From positions 1 through 47,178 of the forward strand of contig CAZKEV010000012.1 in assembly GCA_964551875.1 (NCBI GenBank): DNA of 47,178 nt, given 5' to 3'. The translations under genes were made by a program, and so were the position numbers. The notes under the pieces were generated by a model. That model ran no database searches, had not been told where the DNA came from, and worked only from the letters and a program-made list of their open reading frames with translations. Below, piece by piece: positions 40,564 through 47,178 of the stretch (positions are counted from its first letter, which is position 1; the number at the start of each line of letters is the position of its first letter). Source of the DNA: JACTUA01 sp964551875 (GTDB lineage: Archaea > Halobacteriota > Methanomicrobia > Methanomicrobiales > JACTUA01).

Positions 40564-41277
40564 GTGGATGAGATTCGTATCATATCCAAACCTCTGGGCG
40601 ATAACACAAAGACCGTGCTCATCGGGTTCCCCGGGAGCGGCCTCGTGGGGTCCATCGCGCTCCAGTACATGGTGGACCGGCTCGAGTTCCCCCAGATCGG
40701 CTCGGTGACGAGCAAGTACTTCCCGCCCCTCGCCATGATGACAAAAGGGGTCATCAATGTCCCGGTCCGGTTCTACGAGAAGAACGACATGGCCGTGGTG
40801 GTGGGGGATATCCCCATCCACCCCATGATCTGCTACGAAGTGGCGAGCGGCCTCCTTGACTGGTTCGCGCAGTTCAAGCCGAAAGAGATCCTCACCATAG
40901 CCGGGATCGTGACGAACGAGCCCGAGAAGCGGGTTTTCGGCGTGGCCACCAACCCCGAGGCGCTCCAGCGGATCCAGGACCAGACCATGATCCTCCCGAT
41001 CGGTTCCATATCGGGGATCGCCGGCTCCATCCTCACCGAATGCAAGATCCGGGACATCTGGGGCCTCGGGCTCCTCGGCGAGACGGTGAACAACCCCGAT
41101 CCCCGCTCATCGGCCGCGACCATCCAGGTCCTCAACAAGATATACGACCTCAACCTCGATGTCGGGCCCCTCGTGGAGCAGGCCGAGGAGATCGAGGCTG
41201 CCATGCACCGGATCGCTGAAGAGGTCCAGACCACCGAGGCGGGACAGAAGAAAGAGCAGCTCCCCATGTACGGGTGA
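40564..41277 (+). CDS. Proteasome assembly chaperone family (PAC2) protein
   Basis: A 237-aa PAC2-family protein: TVLIGFPGSGLVGSIALQYM at the start, VVVGDIPIHPMICYEVASGL, ILTIAGIVTNEPEKRVFGVA, ISGIAGSILTECKIRDIWGL and a final Glu-rich helix (LVEQAEEIEAAMHRIAEEVQ). Archaeal members (PbaB relatives) are linked to proteasome assembly or act as ATP-independent chaperones. It starts with GTG. The DUF473 gene follows 5 bp on, so the pair forms a small operon. Confidence 0.85.
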   Translation: MDEIRIISKPLGDNTKTVLIGFPGSGLVGSIALQYMVDRLEFPQIGSVTSKYFPPLAMMTKGVINVPVRFYEKNDMAVVVGDIPIHPMICYEVASGLLDWFAQFKPKEILTIAGIVTNEPEKRVFGVATNPEALQRIQDQTMILPIGSISGIAGSILTECKIRDIWGLGLLGETVNNPDPRSSAATIQVLNKIYDLNLDVGPLVEQAEEIEAAMHRIAEEVQTTEAGQKKEQLPMYG

Positions 41278-41282
41278 GATCC

Positions 41283-41675
41283 ATGTCCTATGCAGCACTG
41301 ACCGGTATCTCTCCTGCCATCCTCGCGGAGCTGAAGCACGGGAGGCCGAGGACCGTGGAGCTCACCTCGGCCAACAATGTCATCACCCTGACCGGTGTAA
41401 AGCCGGGCGATCACGTCTTCATGACCGCCCTCGACATGGAGGACCTGTCCCCGGGGGATCCCGGAATCCTTGTCGAGGTGATCTCCCTTGCCATTACCAT
41501 GAAGCGGAGCATCGAGTTCGCGAACCCGATGTACTTCGAGGAGCGGGAGAGGATGGCGGCACGGATGCAGGTGAGGTACAGCGGTACCTCCCTCGTGAAG
41601 CAGGTGGAGACCCGGAGGATGGCGAGCCCCATCATCATTGAGCTCGTCAAGACCGGTTGTTACCACGCCCGCTGA
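41283..41675 (+). CDS. DUF473 family protein
   Basis: A 130-aa protein matching archaeal DUF473: MSYAALTGISPAILAELKHG, RTVELTSANNVITLTGVKPG and GDPGILVEVISLAITMKRSI, with YFEERERMAARMQVRY and an ending IELVKTGCYHAR. Function is unknown. The ATG at 41283 has GGTGAG at the stop of the PAC2 gene as ribosome-binding site; a GTG at 41274 is in frame but lies inside the preceding gene's last codons. Tight coupling to PAC2 suggests a shared role. Confidence 0.8.
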   Translation: MSYAALTGISPAILAELKHGRPRTVELTSANNVITLTGVKPGDHVFMTALDMEDLSPGDPGILVEVISLAITMKRSIEFANPMYFEERERMAARMQVRYSGTSLVKQVETRRMASPIIIELVKTGCYHAR

Positions 41676-41747
41676 TACCCGGACAGGGAATCCATTCTCT
41701 TTTTTCCGAGCGATTAATGACGCATGAGGGCGCAATATCTCCGCTAA

Positions 41748-41822
41748 GGGCTTGTGGCTTAGCCAGGACATAGCGCCGGGCTTCTAACCCGGATGCCGGG
41801 GGTTCGAATCCCCCCAGGCCCG
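41748..41822 (+). tRNA. tRNA-Arg (TCT)
   Basis: The 75-nt cloverleaf has acceptor arms GGGCTTG and CAGGCCC, anticodon stem CCGGG/CCCGG with loop CTTCTAA (anticodon TCT), T-arm GGGGGTTCGAATCCCCC and discriminator G. No CCA is encoded and no intron is seen. It reads AGA codons (and AGG by wobble). It ends 33 bp before the metG stop on the other strand. Confidence 0.92.
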
Positions 41823-41855
41823 CTCGATTCAGATGGATACACCCTTTTTTCGGGA

Positions 41856-43844
41856 TCACCGGATCTTCGTCCCCGGCGGAACCTCGTTCCGGGGGATGAG
41901 GAGGCTCGCCTCCTCGCCCGCGGCAAGGACCATCCCCTGGCTCTCGATCCCGAAGATCTTCGCCGGTTTCATGTTGGTGACCATGATGACCGAGAGCCCG
42001 GCTATCTCCTCGGGCCGGTAGAACTCGGCCATGCCGGCCACCACCGTCCGTTTCTCGTCCCCGATATCCACCGTGAGCTTCAGGAGCTTCTTCGAACCCT
42101 TCACTTGTTCTGCAGAGAGGATCTTCCCGACCCGTATGTCCATCCGAGAGAACTCCTCGATGGATACGAGGTCCTTCTCCTTCGCCGCCAGCTTCGCCTT
42201 CTCCGTTCTCCCCTTCAGGATCTTCTCCAGCTCCCGGATACGGTTCTCGTCGAGCTTCTCGAAGAGGGGAGCAGGCTCGGGAAGAACGACTGATGGGATC
42301 GGCATAGCTGCATCAGAGATGGGGTGCGCCTCCACCGCATCCGTGTTCCCGAGCATCCTCCACACCCGCCCGGAAGCATCGGGGAGGACGGGCTCCATCA
42401 GGAGGGCGAGGGCGTGGGCGATCTGGAGGCAGTCCTTCACGACCTTCCCGGCCGCCTCCGGGTCCGTCTTGATGAGCTTCCAGGGAGCCTGGTTCTGGAT
42501 GTAGGTGTTCCCATAGGCGGCGAGTGCCATCAAGGCGTCGATAGCCCCCTTGAACTCGAAATCCCGCACCGCCCGGTCCATCTCCTCCACGCAGCGCTCG
42601 ATCGCTTCCATGGTGGCGGCCCCAACAGGCCCCTCCGGCACCCTTCCGAAGAACTTGTGGGCAAAGAAGAGGCTCCGGTAGATGAAGTTGCCAAGGGTGG
42701 AGACGAGCTCATTGTTCACCCGTTCCGAGAAGACCTGCCAGGAGAAGTTCAGCTCCTTGGTATGGTTCGTGTACGAGAGGAGGTAATAGCGGAGATAATC
42801 GGGGGGGAGCCCCCTGTCCAGGTAGTCCTCCCCGGTCCAGACCACATAGCCCCTCGACTTGGAGAACTTCTGGTCATCGATCTTCACCATCCCGCTCGCA
42901 ACGACGGCAAGGGGCGGGGCATAGCCCGCGCCGGTGAGGAGAGCGGGCCAGAAGATGCAGTGGTGGTAGATGATGTCGCTCCCGATGAAGTGGGTGACGC
43001 GGTTCTTTCCGCACCAGTACCGTTTCCAGTCCAGTCCCCTCGCCTTCGCCCACTCCTCGGTGAAGGAGATGTAGCCGATGGGGGCATCGACCCAGACGTA
43101 GACGACGAGGTCATCGTGCCCCGGAAACCTGACCCCCCAGTCCAGGGTGCGGGTGATGCACCAGTCGCGGAGGCCCTCCTTCACCCAGCCGAGGGCATAG
43201 TTGCGGGCGTTCGAGGTACCCTGGAGACCCTGGAGGTAGCTCTCCAGGAAGCCCCCGAACTCCGAGAGCCGGAAGAAGAAGTGCTCCTGCTCCCTGAGCT
43301 CGGCATCGGTCCCGCAGACCAGGCACCGCGGTTTCTTGATCTCCCCTGGCTCGAGGTGCCTCCCGCAGCCCTGGTCGCACTCGTCCCCCCGCGCCGGTGT
43401 CTCGCAGTAGGGGCAGATTCCCTCGACGTACCTGTCCGGCAGAAACCTCTTGCACTTCGGGCAGAAGCTCTGCTCCACCACTTTTGAGTAGATGTAGCCC
43501 TTCTCCTTGAGGGCGTTCACGATGGACCTGGTCCGCCGGTGGTTCGTCTCCCCGTCCGTCATCCCGAAGTGATCGAAGCGGATGCCCATCCGCGAGAAGA
43601 TATGGGCGAAGTGCTCGTGGTAGCGGTTGGAGAGGTCCCTGGGGGATACGCCCTGGTCCTCGGCCATGACCACGATGGGGGTGCCGTGGTTGTCCGAGCC
43701 GCAGACGAAGAGCACCTCTTCTCCCCTCCGGCGCAGGAAACGGACGTAGAAGTCTGCGGGGACGTAAGTCCGCAGGTGGCCGAGGTGACAGGGGCCGTTC
43801 GTGTAGGGGAGCCCGCAGGTTACGAGTAAGGGTCCATCACTCAT
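41856..43844 (-). CDS. metG: Methionyl-tRNA synthetase
   Basis: A 662-aa class I synthetase. HIGH motif HLGH (20-23) in GLPYTNGPCHLGHLRTY; zinc knuckles CPKCKRFLPDRYVEGICPYC and the CDQGCG and CLVCG pairs; signature KFSKS at 326-330 (commonly KMSKS) in DDQKFSKSRGYVVW. The C-terminal 100 residues are a Trbp111/EMAP-like tRNA-binding domain (MDIRVGKILSAEQVKGSKKL). The start at 43844 is set by the HIGH region and a TATA box 27 bp upstream, giving a leaderless transcript. An in-frame extension to 44072 covers the opposite gene and is not real. Confidence 0.95.
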   Translation of the reverse strand: MSDGPLLVTCGLPYTNGPCHLGHLRTYVPADFYVRFLRRRGEEVLFVCGSDNHGTPIVVMAEDQGVSPRDLSNRYHEHFAHIFSRMGIRFDHFGMTDGETNHRRTRSIVNALKEKGYIYSKVVEQSFCPKCKRFLPDRYVEGICPYCETPARGDECDQGCGRHLEPGEIKKPRCLVCGTDAELREQEHFFFRLSEFGGFLESYLQGLQGTSNARNYALGWVKEGLRDWCITRTLDWGVRFPGHDDLVVYVWVDAPIGYISFTEEWAKARGLDWKRYWCGKNRVTHFIGSDIIYHHCIFWPALLTGAGYAPPLAVVASGMVKIDDQKFSKSRGYVVWTGEDYLDRGLPPDYLRYYLLSYTNHTKELNFSWQVFSERVNNELVSTLGNFIYRSLFFAHKFFGRVPEGPVGAATMEAIERCVEEMDRAVRDFEFKGAIDALMALAAYGNTYIQNQAPWKLIKTDPEAAGKVVKDCLQIAHALALLMEPVLPDASGRVWRMLGNTDAVEAHPISDAAMPIPSVVLPEPAPLFEKLDENRIRELEKILKGRTEKAKLAAKEKDLVSIEEFSRMDIRVGKILSAEQVKGSKKLLKLTVDIGDEKRTVVAGMAEFYRPEEIAGLSVIMVTNMKPAKIFGIESQGMVLAAGEEASLLIPRNEVPPGTKIR

Positions 43845-43866
43845 CTCTATGCTTTTTGATACTCGT

Positions 43867-43877
43867 GCTATAAATAG
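43867..43877 (-). promoter_or_regulatory. metG promoter (TATA box)
   Basis: CTATTTATAG on the minus strand is centred about 27-28 bp from the metG ATG, the spacing expected for a leaderless archaeal transcript. The same palindrome-like box is only about 16 bp from the ATG of the plus-strand gene at 43888, too close to serve it in the normal way. Confidence 0.55.
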
Positions 43878-43887
43878 GATACAAGGT

Positions 43888-44673
43888 ATGGCAAAGGTCC
43901 GGAGGGTTCCTGTCAGGTCGTTCGGTTCCGAGACGCCCGAGCCGACCGTCCGGGAGCTGGCCGAATGGATAAAGGAGAGGAAGGGGATAGGCGGGGATCT
44001 CACCTCGTACCTCCTCGAGAAGTCCCTGAACCCGCAGGAGGGTGTGGATCTGCCCTGTCCCGGTGGGCGCATCTACCGTGCAAGGATCCTTGAGACCTTC
44101 GTTGGGCTCGAAGAGGGGACCCTCACCAGGGAACCTGCCGTGGAGACCGCCCTTGTCGAGGAGGACGCGCGCTGGGGCGCCGCCAGGAAGACGGGGCTCT
44201 GGTTCTCCGTCCCCGCGCCCCATCTCCTCGGGATCAGGGACGAGTACTACCACGACCGCGAGGAGTTCTGCGAGGGGATCTGCACCTGCTACCGGCAGGT
44301 GATGCGGGCGATGAGGGATTCGGGTGCGGGTGGGCATATCCTTCTCGGGGACCGGGTTCACGAGGGTGAGCTTGAACACCTTGCGGGCCCGCGCACCTTC
44401 TTCTTTTACCCCGGGCTCGCAGAAGAAGATCTCCCTGCGATCCTCGAGTTCCAGACTGCCGTCGCTGTCCCCCGTACCATGCTCTCCATCGCCCTGGACC
44501 TCCTCGATGAATACGACCTGCGCTCCCTGTTCATTCTGGACGGGAAACAGGAGGATTTCCTCGCTGCAGTGGAGTATCTGGACCCCGAGCAAATCTCATT
44601 CGGGGGCTACTGCAGGGAGGACTGCGCGGAGTACTGGAAGGGGCTCGTGGAGAGGGCGGTCATTCCCCGATAG
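43888..44673 (+). CDS. Unrecognised conserved-looking protein next to metG
   Basis: A 261-aa protein from the ATG at 43888 (MAKVRRVPVRSFGSETPEPT). The sequence includes VRELAEWIKERKGIGGDLTS, TGLWFSVPAPHLLGIRDEYY, a Cys-rich helix EEFCEGICTCYRQVMRAMRD, AVAVPRTMLSIALDLLDEYD, and an ending GGYCREDCAEYWKGLVER. Five cysteines in two groups could bind a metal. No signal peptide or membrane segment is visible, and I recognise no family. GC and codon use match neighbours, so it is a native gene. Its 3' end overlaps the DHH gene end by 14 bp. A start at 43849 is possible but runs through the metG promoter. Confidence 0.6.
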   Translation: MAKVRRVPVRSFGSETPEPTVRELAEWIKERKGIGGDLTSYLLEKSLNPQEGVDLPCPGGRIYRARILETFVGLEEGTLTREPAVETALVEEDARWGAARKTGLWFSVPAPHLLGIRDEYYHDREEFCEGICTCYRQVMRAMRDSGAGGHILLGDRVHEGELEHLAGPRTFFFYPGLAEEDLPAILEFQTAVAVPRTMLSIALDLLDEYDLRSLFILDGKQEDFLAAVEYLDPEQISFGGYCREDCAEYWKGLVERAVIPR

Positions 44674-45631
44674 ACTCGGCGACCTCCACGAGGTCCTCAA
44701 AGTGGCGGTTCTTCTTGAAGAGGACGAAGGCGATCCTGTCAACAAATGTGAAGGGGAATGCCCCGCCGGAGGCATGCGGGTGCCCGCCGCCGCCGAACCT
44801 TCGCGCGATGAGGTGGCTGATCGCGGGGACCGAGCGGATGGAGAAGCGGCCGTTCCGCGAGACGATCACCTCGATATCCGACCTGAAGGTCTCTCTTAAG
44901 CTGGACGCGGTCTCACTTGGGTACCCGTAGAGGGGTGAGAAAGCAATCCGGTACCTCTCACCGAACAGTTTCGTGTGCCGGATGCTCTTCCTGATGTCCT
45001 GTTCCATCTCCGCAAGGATCCCGTCATACTCTTTCTGGATGGCGGGATCGATGAAGATCCCCTCAGCGAGCCGGTCCCTCACATAGTCCCGAAGGCCCGG
45101 CTTCGAGAGGATCCTGCCGAGCACCGTGCTCCTCGGGTCCTCGTTCCTCCAGAGGTCATAGTCGCAGACCACTCTCGCTATCTCCGCCGCCCGCGCATCT
45201 CCCCCCGCGAGCTCCCTTGCGACGATTCCGGTTGCACACGTGCCTGGATCGATGGAGAGGAGGGTGACCAGGGGCCGGACAATTTCAGCTTCCCGGTCCT
45301 CCCACCGGTGATGGTCTCTCCATTCAACCCTCCAGCCGGCATCCTTAGCCTTCTTCAGCCAGCGCTCGACGCCCTGCTGGTACCCGAGGTCGGTGATGGA
45401 GAGGAGGTCCCCCCCTCCCTTCACCTCGGCAAGGGCCGAGAGGAGGAAGGGGAAGTTCCCGACCGAGGCCCAGATGGTGAAGACCTCCCCGTACTTCAGC
45501 CGGTGGATGGCGTCGGACCCCGCGGCGTCCAGGTCGTTGTGGGTGAGGTGCACCACCTTCGCCTTCCTCTCTCGGAGGGCCTCCTTCAGCTCCTCTCCCG
45601 TGAATTTCCCCTTCAGCAACGGCCCAGCCAT
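44660..45631 (-). CDS. DHH-family phosphoesterase
   Basis: A 323-aa DHH/DHHA1 phosphoesterase. Motifs: VVHLTHNDLDAAGSDAIHRL (metal-binding HNDLDA), LLSITDLGYQQG, the signature EWRDHHRWEDREAEI, and the DHHA1 glycine-rich end FGGGGHPHASGGAFPF. Relatives include RecJ-like nucleases, nano-RNases and cyclic-di-AMP phosphodiesterases; this size and single-domain form suit an oligonucleotide or cyclic-dinucleotide hydrolase. The ATG at 45631 is 27 bp from the TATA box at 45655-45662, so I prefer it to the GTG at 45652. Confidence 0.85.
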   Translation of the reverse strand: MAGPLLKGKFTGEELKEALRERKAKVVHLTHNDLDAAGSDAIHRLKYGEVFTIWASVGNFPFLLSALAEVKGGGDLLSITDLGYQQGVERWLKKAKDAGWRVEWRDHHRWEDREAEIVRPLVTLLSIDPGTCATGIVARELAGGDARAAEIARVVCDYDLWRNEDPRSTVLGRILSKPGLRDYVRDRLAEGIFIDPAIQKEYDGILAEMEQDIRKSIRHTKLFGERYRIAFSPLYGYPSETASSLRETFRSDIEVIVSRNGRFSIRSVPAISHLIARRFGGGGHPHASGGAFPFTFVDRIAFVLFKKNRHFEDLVEVAESIGE

Positions 45632-45654
45632 CGCTATACCGTTACCCGGCACCC

Positions 45655-45662
45655 TATAAAAG
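45655..45662 (-). promoter_or_regulatory. DHH gene promoter (TATA box)
   Basis: CTTTTATAGG on the minus strand lies 27 bp before the ATG at 45631, consistent with a leaderless transcript and with that start choice. Confidence 0.55.
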
Positions 45663-45735
45663 GGCTGACCTTCGAGTGCTGAACCCGGAAAAACCAGATG
45701 ATTTAATAATCATACGCAAGATACGTATGGTCACC

Positions 45736-45809
45736 GCCTCAGTAGCTCAGACTGGGAGAGCGCCAGACTGAAGATCTGGTTGTCCCCGGTTCAAATCCGG
45801 GCTGAGGCA
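45736..45809 (+). tRNA. tRNA-Phe (GAA)
   Basis: The 74-nt cloverleaf has acceptor arms GCCTCAG/CTGAGGC, anticodon stem CCAGA/TCTGG around CTGAAGA (anticodon GAA), T-arm CCCCGGTTCAAATCCGGG and discriminator A. No CCA is encoded. ATTTAATAAT at 45701-45710 is a suitably placed TATA element. Confidence 0.93.
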
Positions 45810-46312
45810 CTCCGGATACTCTTATTTTCCGTCAATCACTGAATTTCGGGCAGAAGACACGGCGAATGATCCCTGGATACCGTGTCAAGGGATCAGGGAA
45901 GGGACACAGATTTCATTATCCTGGAAGGACAAAAGGATTCCAGAATGCATCCATGTCGATGAGGTCTTTCCGGATTGGATGACCCGGGGGCATCTCTCCC
46001 GACACCGGCAGGATCTCGTGCACTCTCCCGCTGGATGGGACCCGTCAGGAATGCCCAATAAACGGAAATACCCCGCCAATCCTTCTCGGAAGAGGTAGAG
46101 CCCGCTGGATCCTGAAAATGGACCCGTCACTGACCCGCCTTGCCTTTCATGCCAGGCAGGTGCCCCCTTTCTCCCAAAATACCGGAATACGGGGTGATCC
46201 AGGTGAGAAGAAGGTGCCAGTAAAGATTTAAACCAATTTTTCCGATATATATAAAGAGACGTTTTGGCCGGGGCCGGTGCAAGAGGGAACCCGATAGGAC
46301 CGGAGTGAGGGA
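45810..46312. other. Non-coding region between tRNA-Phe and the TPR gene
   Basis: No gene is recognised in these 503 bp. T-rich sequence just after the tRNA may end its transcript. TGATCCCT (45867-45874) and AGGGATCA (45888-45895) form a perfect 8-bp inverted repeat with a 13-nt loop. TATATATAAA near 46246-46255 is the likely TATA element of the TPR gene, with transcription from about 46278. Confidence 0.5.
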
Positions 46313-47178
46313 ATGGAGAGGCCGCGCGAGAGGAAGATAGGCGGGAAGACAGCCGAGGAATGGCGCGATCTGGGATACCATGAGAAGGATCCCGAGAAGA
46401 GGGTGAGGTACTACTCCTTTGCCCTCCAGATCGACCCGAGAAACCTCCACGCATGGTACCAGCAGGGCCTCGCCCTCCAGAGGCTGGGGAGGCTGAAGGA
46501 GGCCGCCGACTCGTTCGGGAAGGTCCTCGAGATGGACGAGAAGCATACGGCTGCCTGGTTCGCCCTCGGGCAGGTCCAGAAGGACCAGAAGAAGTTCGAG
46601 GAGGCGGTCAGGACATTCGACCACCTTCTCGGGATCGAGCCCTCCAACGCCGATGCCCTGTACTCGAAGGGCCTTGCCCTCCTCTCGCTCAAACGGCCCG
46701 ACACTGCCCTCGAGACATTCGACCGTCTCCTCGGAATCGAGCCCGGGCATGCCAATGCCTGGTACGCCAAAAGTATCGCCCTCATCGATCTCGACAGGCC
46801 TTCTGACGCCCTCGAGGCACTCGACCATGCCCTCGAGATCGAGCCGCGGCATGCAGGCGCCTGGCACTCGAAGGGCCTCGCCCTCATGGACCTTGACCGG
46901 CCCGCCGACGCCCTTGAGGCACTTGACCATGCCATCGAGAACGAGCCGCGGCATGCCGGTGCCTGGCACTCGAAGGGCCTCGCCCTCATGGAGCTGAGGC
47001 GCTATGCCCCGGCGCTCGGGGCATTCGACCATGCCATCGAGAACGACCCCAGGCATGCGGGTGCCTTCTACTCCCGGGGCCTCGTCCTCATGGAGATGAA
47101 GCGCTATCCCCCGGCGCTCGAGGCCCTGGACCGGGCGCTCGAGATCGAGCCACGGCATGCCGGTGCGTGGTACTCGAA
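46313..47178 (+). CDS. Tetratricopeptide repeat protein, partial
   Basis: The first 288 codons run off the right edge with no stop. The start ATG at 46313 has GGAGTGAGG just upstream. The opening (MERPRERKIGGKTAEEWRDL) is followed by eight or so 34-residue TPR units in register, each like HAGAWHSKGLALMDLDRPAD then ALEALDHALEIEPR. Later units are nearly identical at DNA level (102-bp period), so the array grew by recent duplication. TPR arrays form a superhelix that binds peptides or partner proteins; the partner is unknown. No signal peptide is seen, so it is cytoplasmic. Confidence 0.88.
   Translation, partial: MERPRERKIGGKTAEEWRDLGYHEKDPEKRVRYYSFALQIDPRNLHAWYQQGLALQRLGRLKEAADSFGKVLEMDEKHTAAWFALGQVQKDQKKFEEAVRTFDHLLGIEPSNADALYSKGLALLSLKRPDTALETFDRLLGIEPGHANAWYAKSIALIDLDRPSDALEALDHALEIEPRHAGAWHSKGLALMDLDRPADALEALDHAIENEPRHAGAWHSKGLALMELRRYAPALGAFDHAIENDPRHAGAFYSRGLVLMEMKRYPPALEALDRALEIEPRHAGAWYS

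Noticed and set aside
41856..44072. Longer metG reading from 44072
   Set aside because: The added 76 residues cross the divergent gene and promoter, while the HIGH region begins right after the ATG at 43844.
46127..47158. 343-residue minus-strand frame with repeated sequence
   Set aside because: The repeats are the reverse complement of the TPR units; the plus-strand reading gives a proper TPR protein with promoter and ribosome-binding site.

Overview
The window is GC-rich archaeal DNA, most likely from a hydrogenotrophic methanogen of the Methanomicrobiales type (Euryarchaeota). This placement is inferred from several things: an Mvh-like [NiFe] hydrogenase pair, archaeal families such as DUF371, DUF473, DUF5611, PAC2 and aIF1/SUI1, a PINA-type PIN-ATPase, archaeal-type LeuRS and MetRS, cobyric acid synthase with a B12-dependent ribonucleotide reductase, tRNA genes without an encoded CCA, and TATA boxes about 27 nt from many start codons. 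No rRNA gene is present, so the genus cannot be fixed from this window.

Layout. 1-14976 is mostly housekeeping: purN (cut by the left edge), a CNNM/CorC protein, a TIM-barrel isomerase-like protein, xseA-xseB, a RelE-type toxin-antitoxin pair in an AT-rich patch, DUF371, a zinc-finger protein, a thioredoxin-like protein, an FKBP-like membrane protein, uppP, hsp20, a CBS-ParB protein, a sugar nucleotidyltransferase, two small Cys-rich proteins, cbiP and nrdJ from one shared promoter, and aIF1. A 0.68-kb non-coding stretch (14977-15651) carries two copies of a dispersed repeat; a third copy lies at 40123-40169.

15652-29996 is the remarkable region. On the minus strand, in order of transcription, are: a ferredoxin, a V4R-domain protein, an MvhG-like small and an MvhA-like large hydrogenase subunit, a roadblock/LC7 protein, a 629-aa protein with a C-terminal roadblock domain, a 225-aa protein, MinD, a 210-aa protein, a FlaI/TadA-type secretion ATPase with a long repetitive N-terminus, and two FlaJ/TadC-type membrane platform proteins. 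A prepilin peptidase is divergently transcribed at the head of the set. The likely reading is a type IV pilus-like assembly machine with a MinD/roadblock positioning or control module, linked to a hydrogenase/V4R module that may supply or sense H2-derived electrons. A 100-N assembly gap sits exactly inside a 129-bp tandem repeat of the ATPase gene.

30007-35020 holds hisI and two related secreted surface proteins. The segment carrying the 3' half of hisI, the promoter and the surface-protein start was duplicated, leaving a hisI pseudogene. 35315-47178 returns to housekeeping: PINA, leuS, DUF5611, PAC2, DUF473, tRNA-Arg(TCT), metG, an unrecognised 261-aa protein, a DHH phosphoesterase, tRNA-Phe(GAA), and a TPR protein cut by the right edge.
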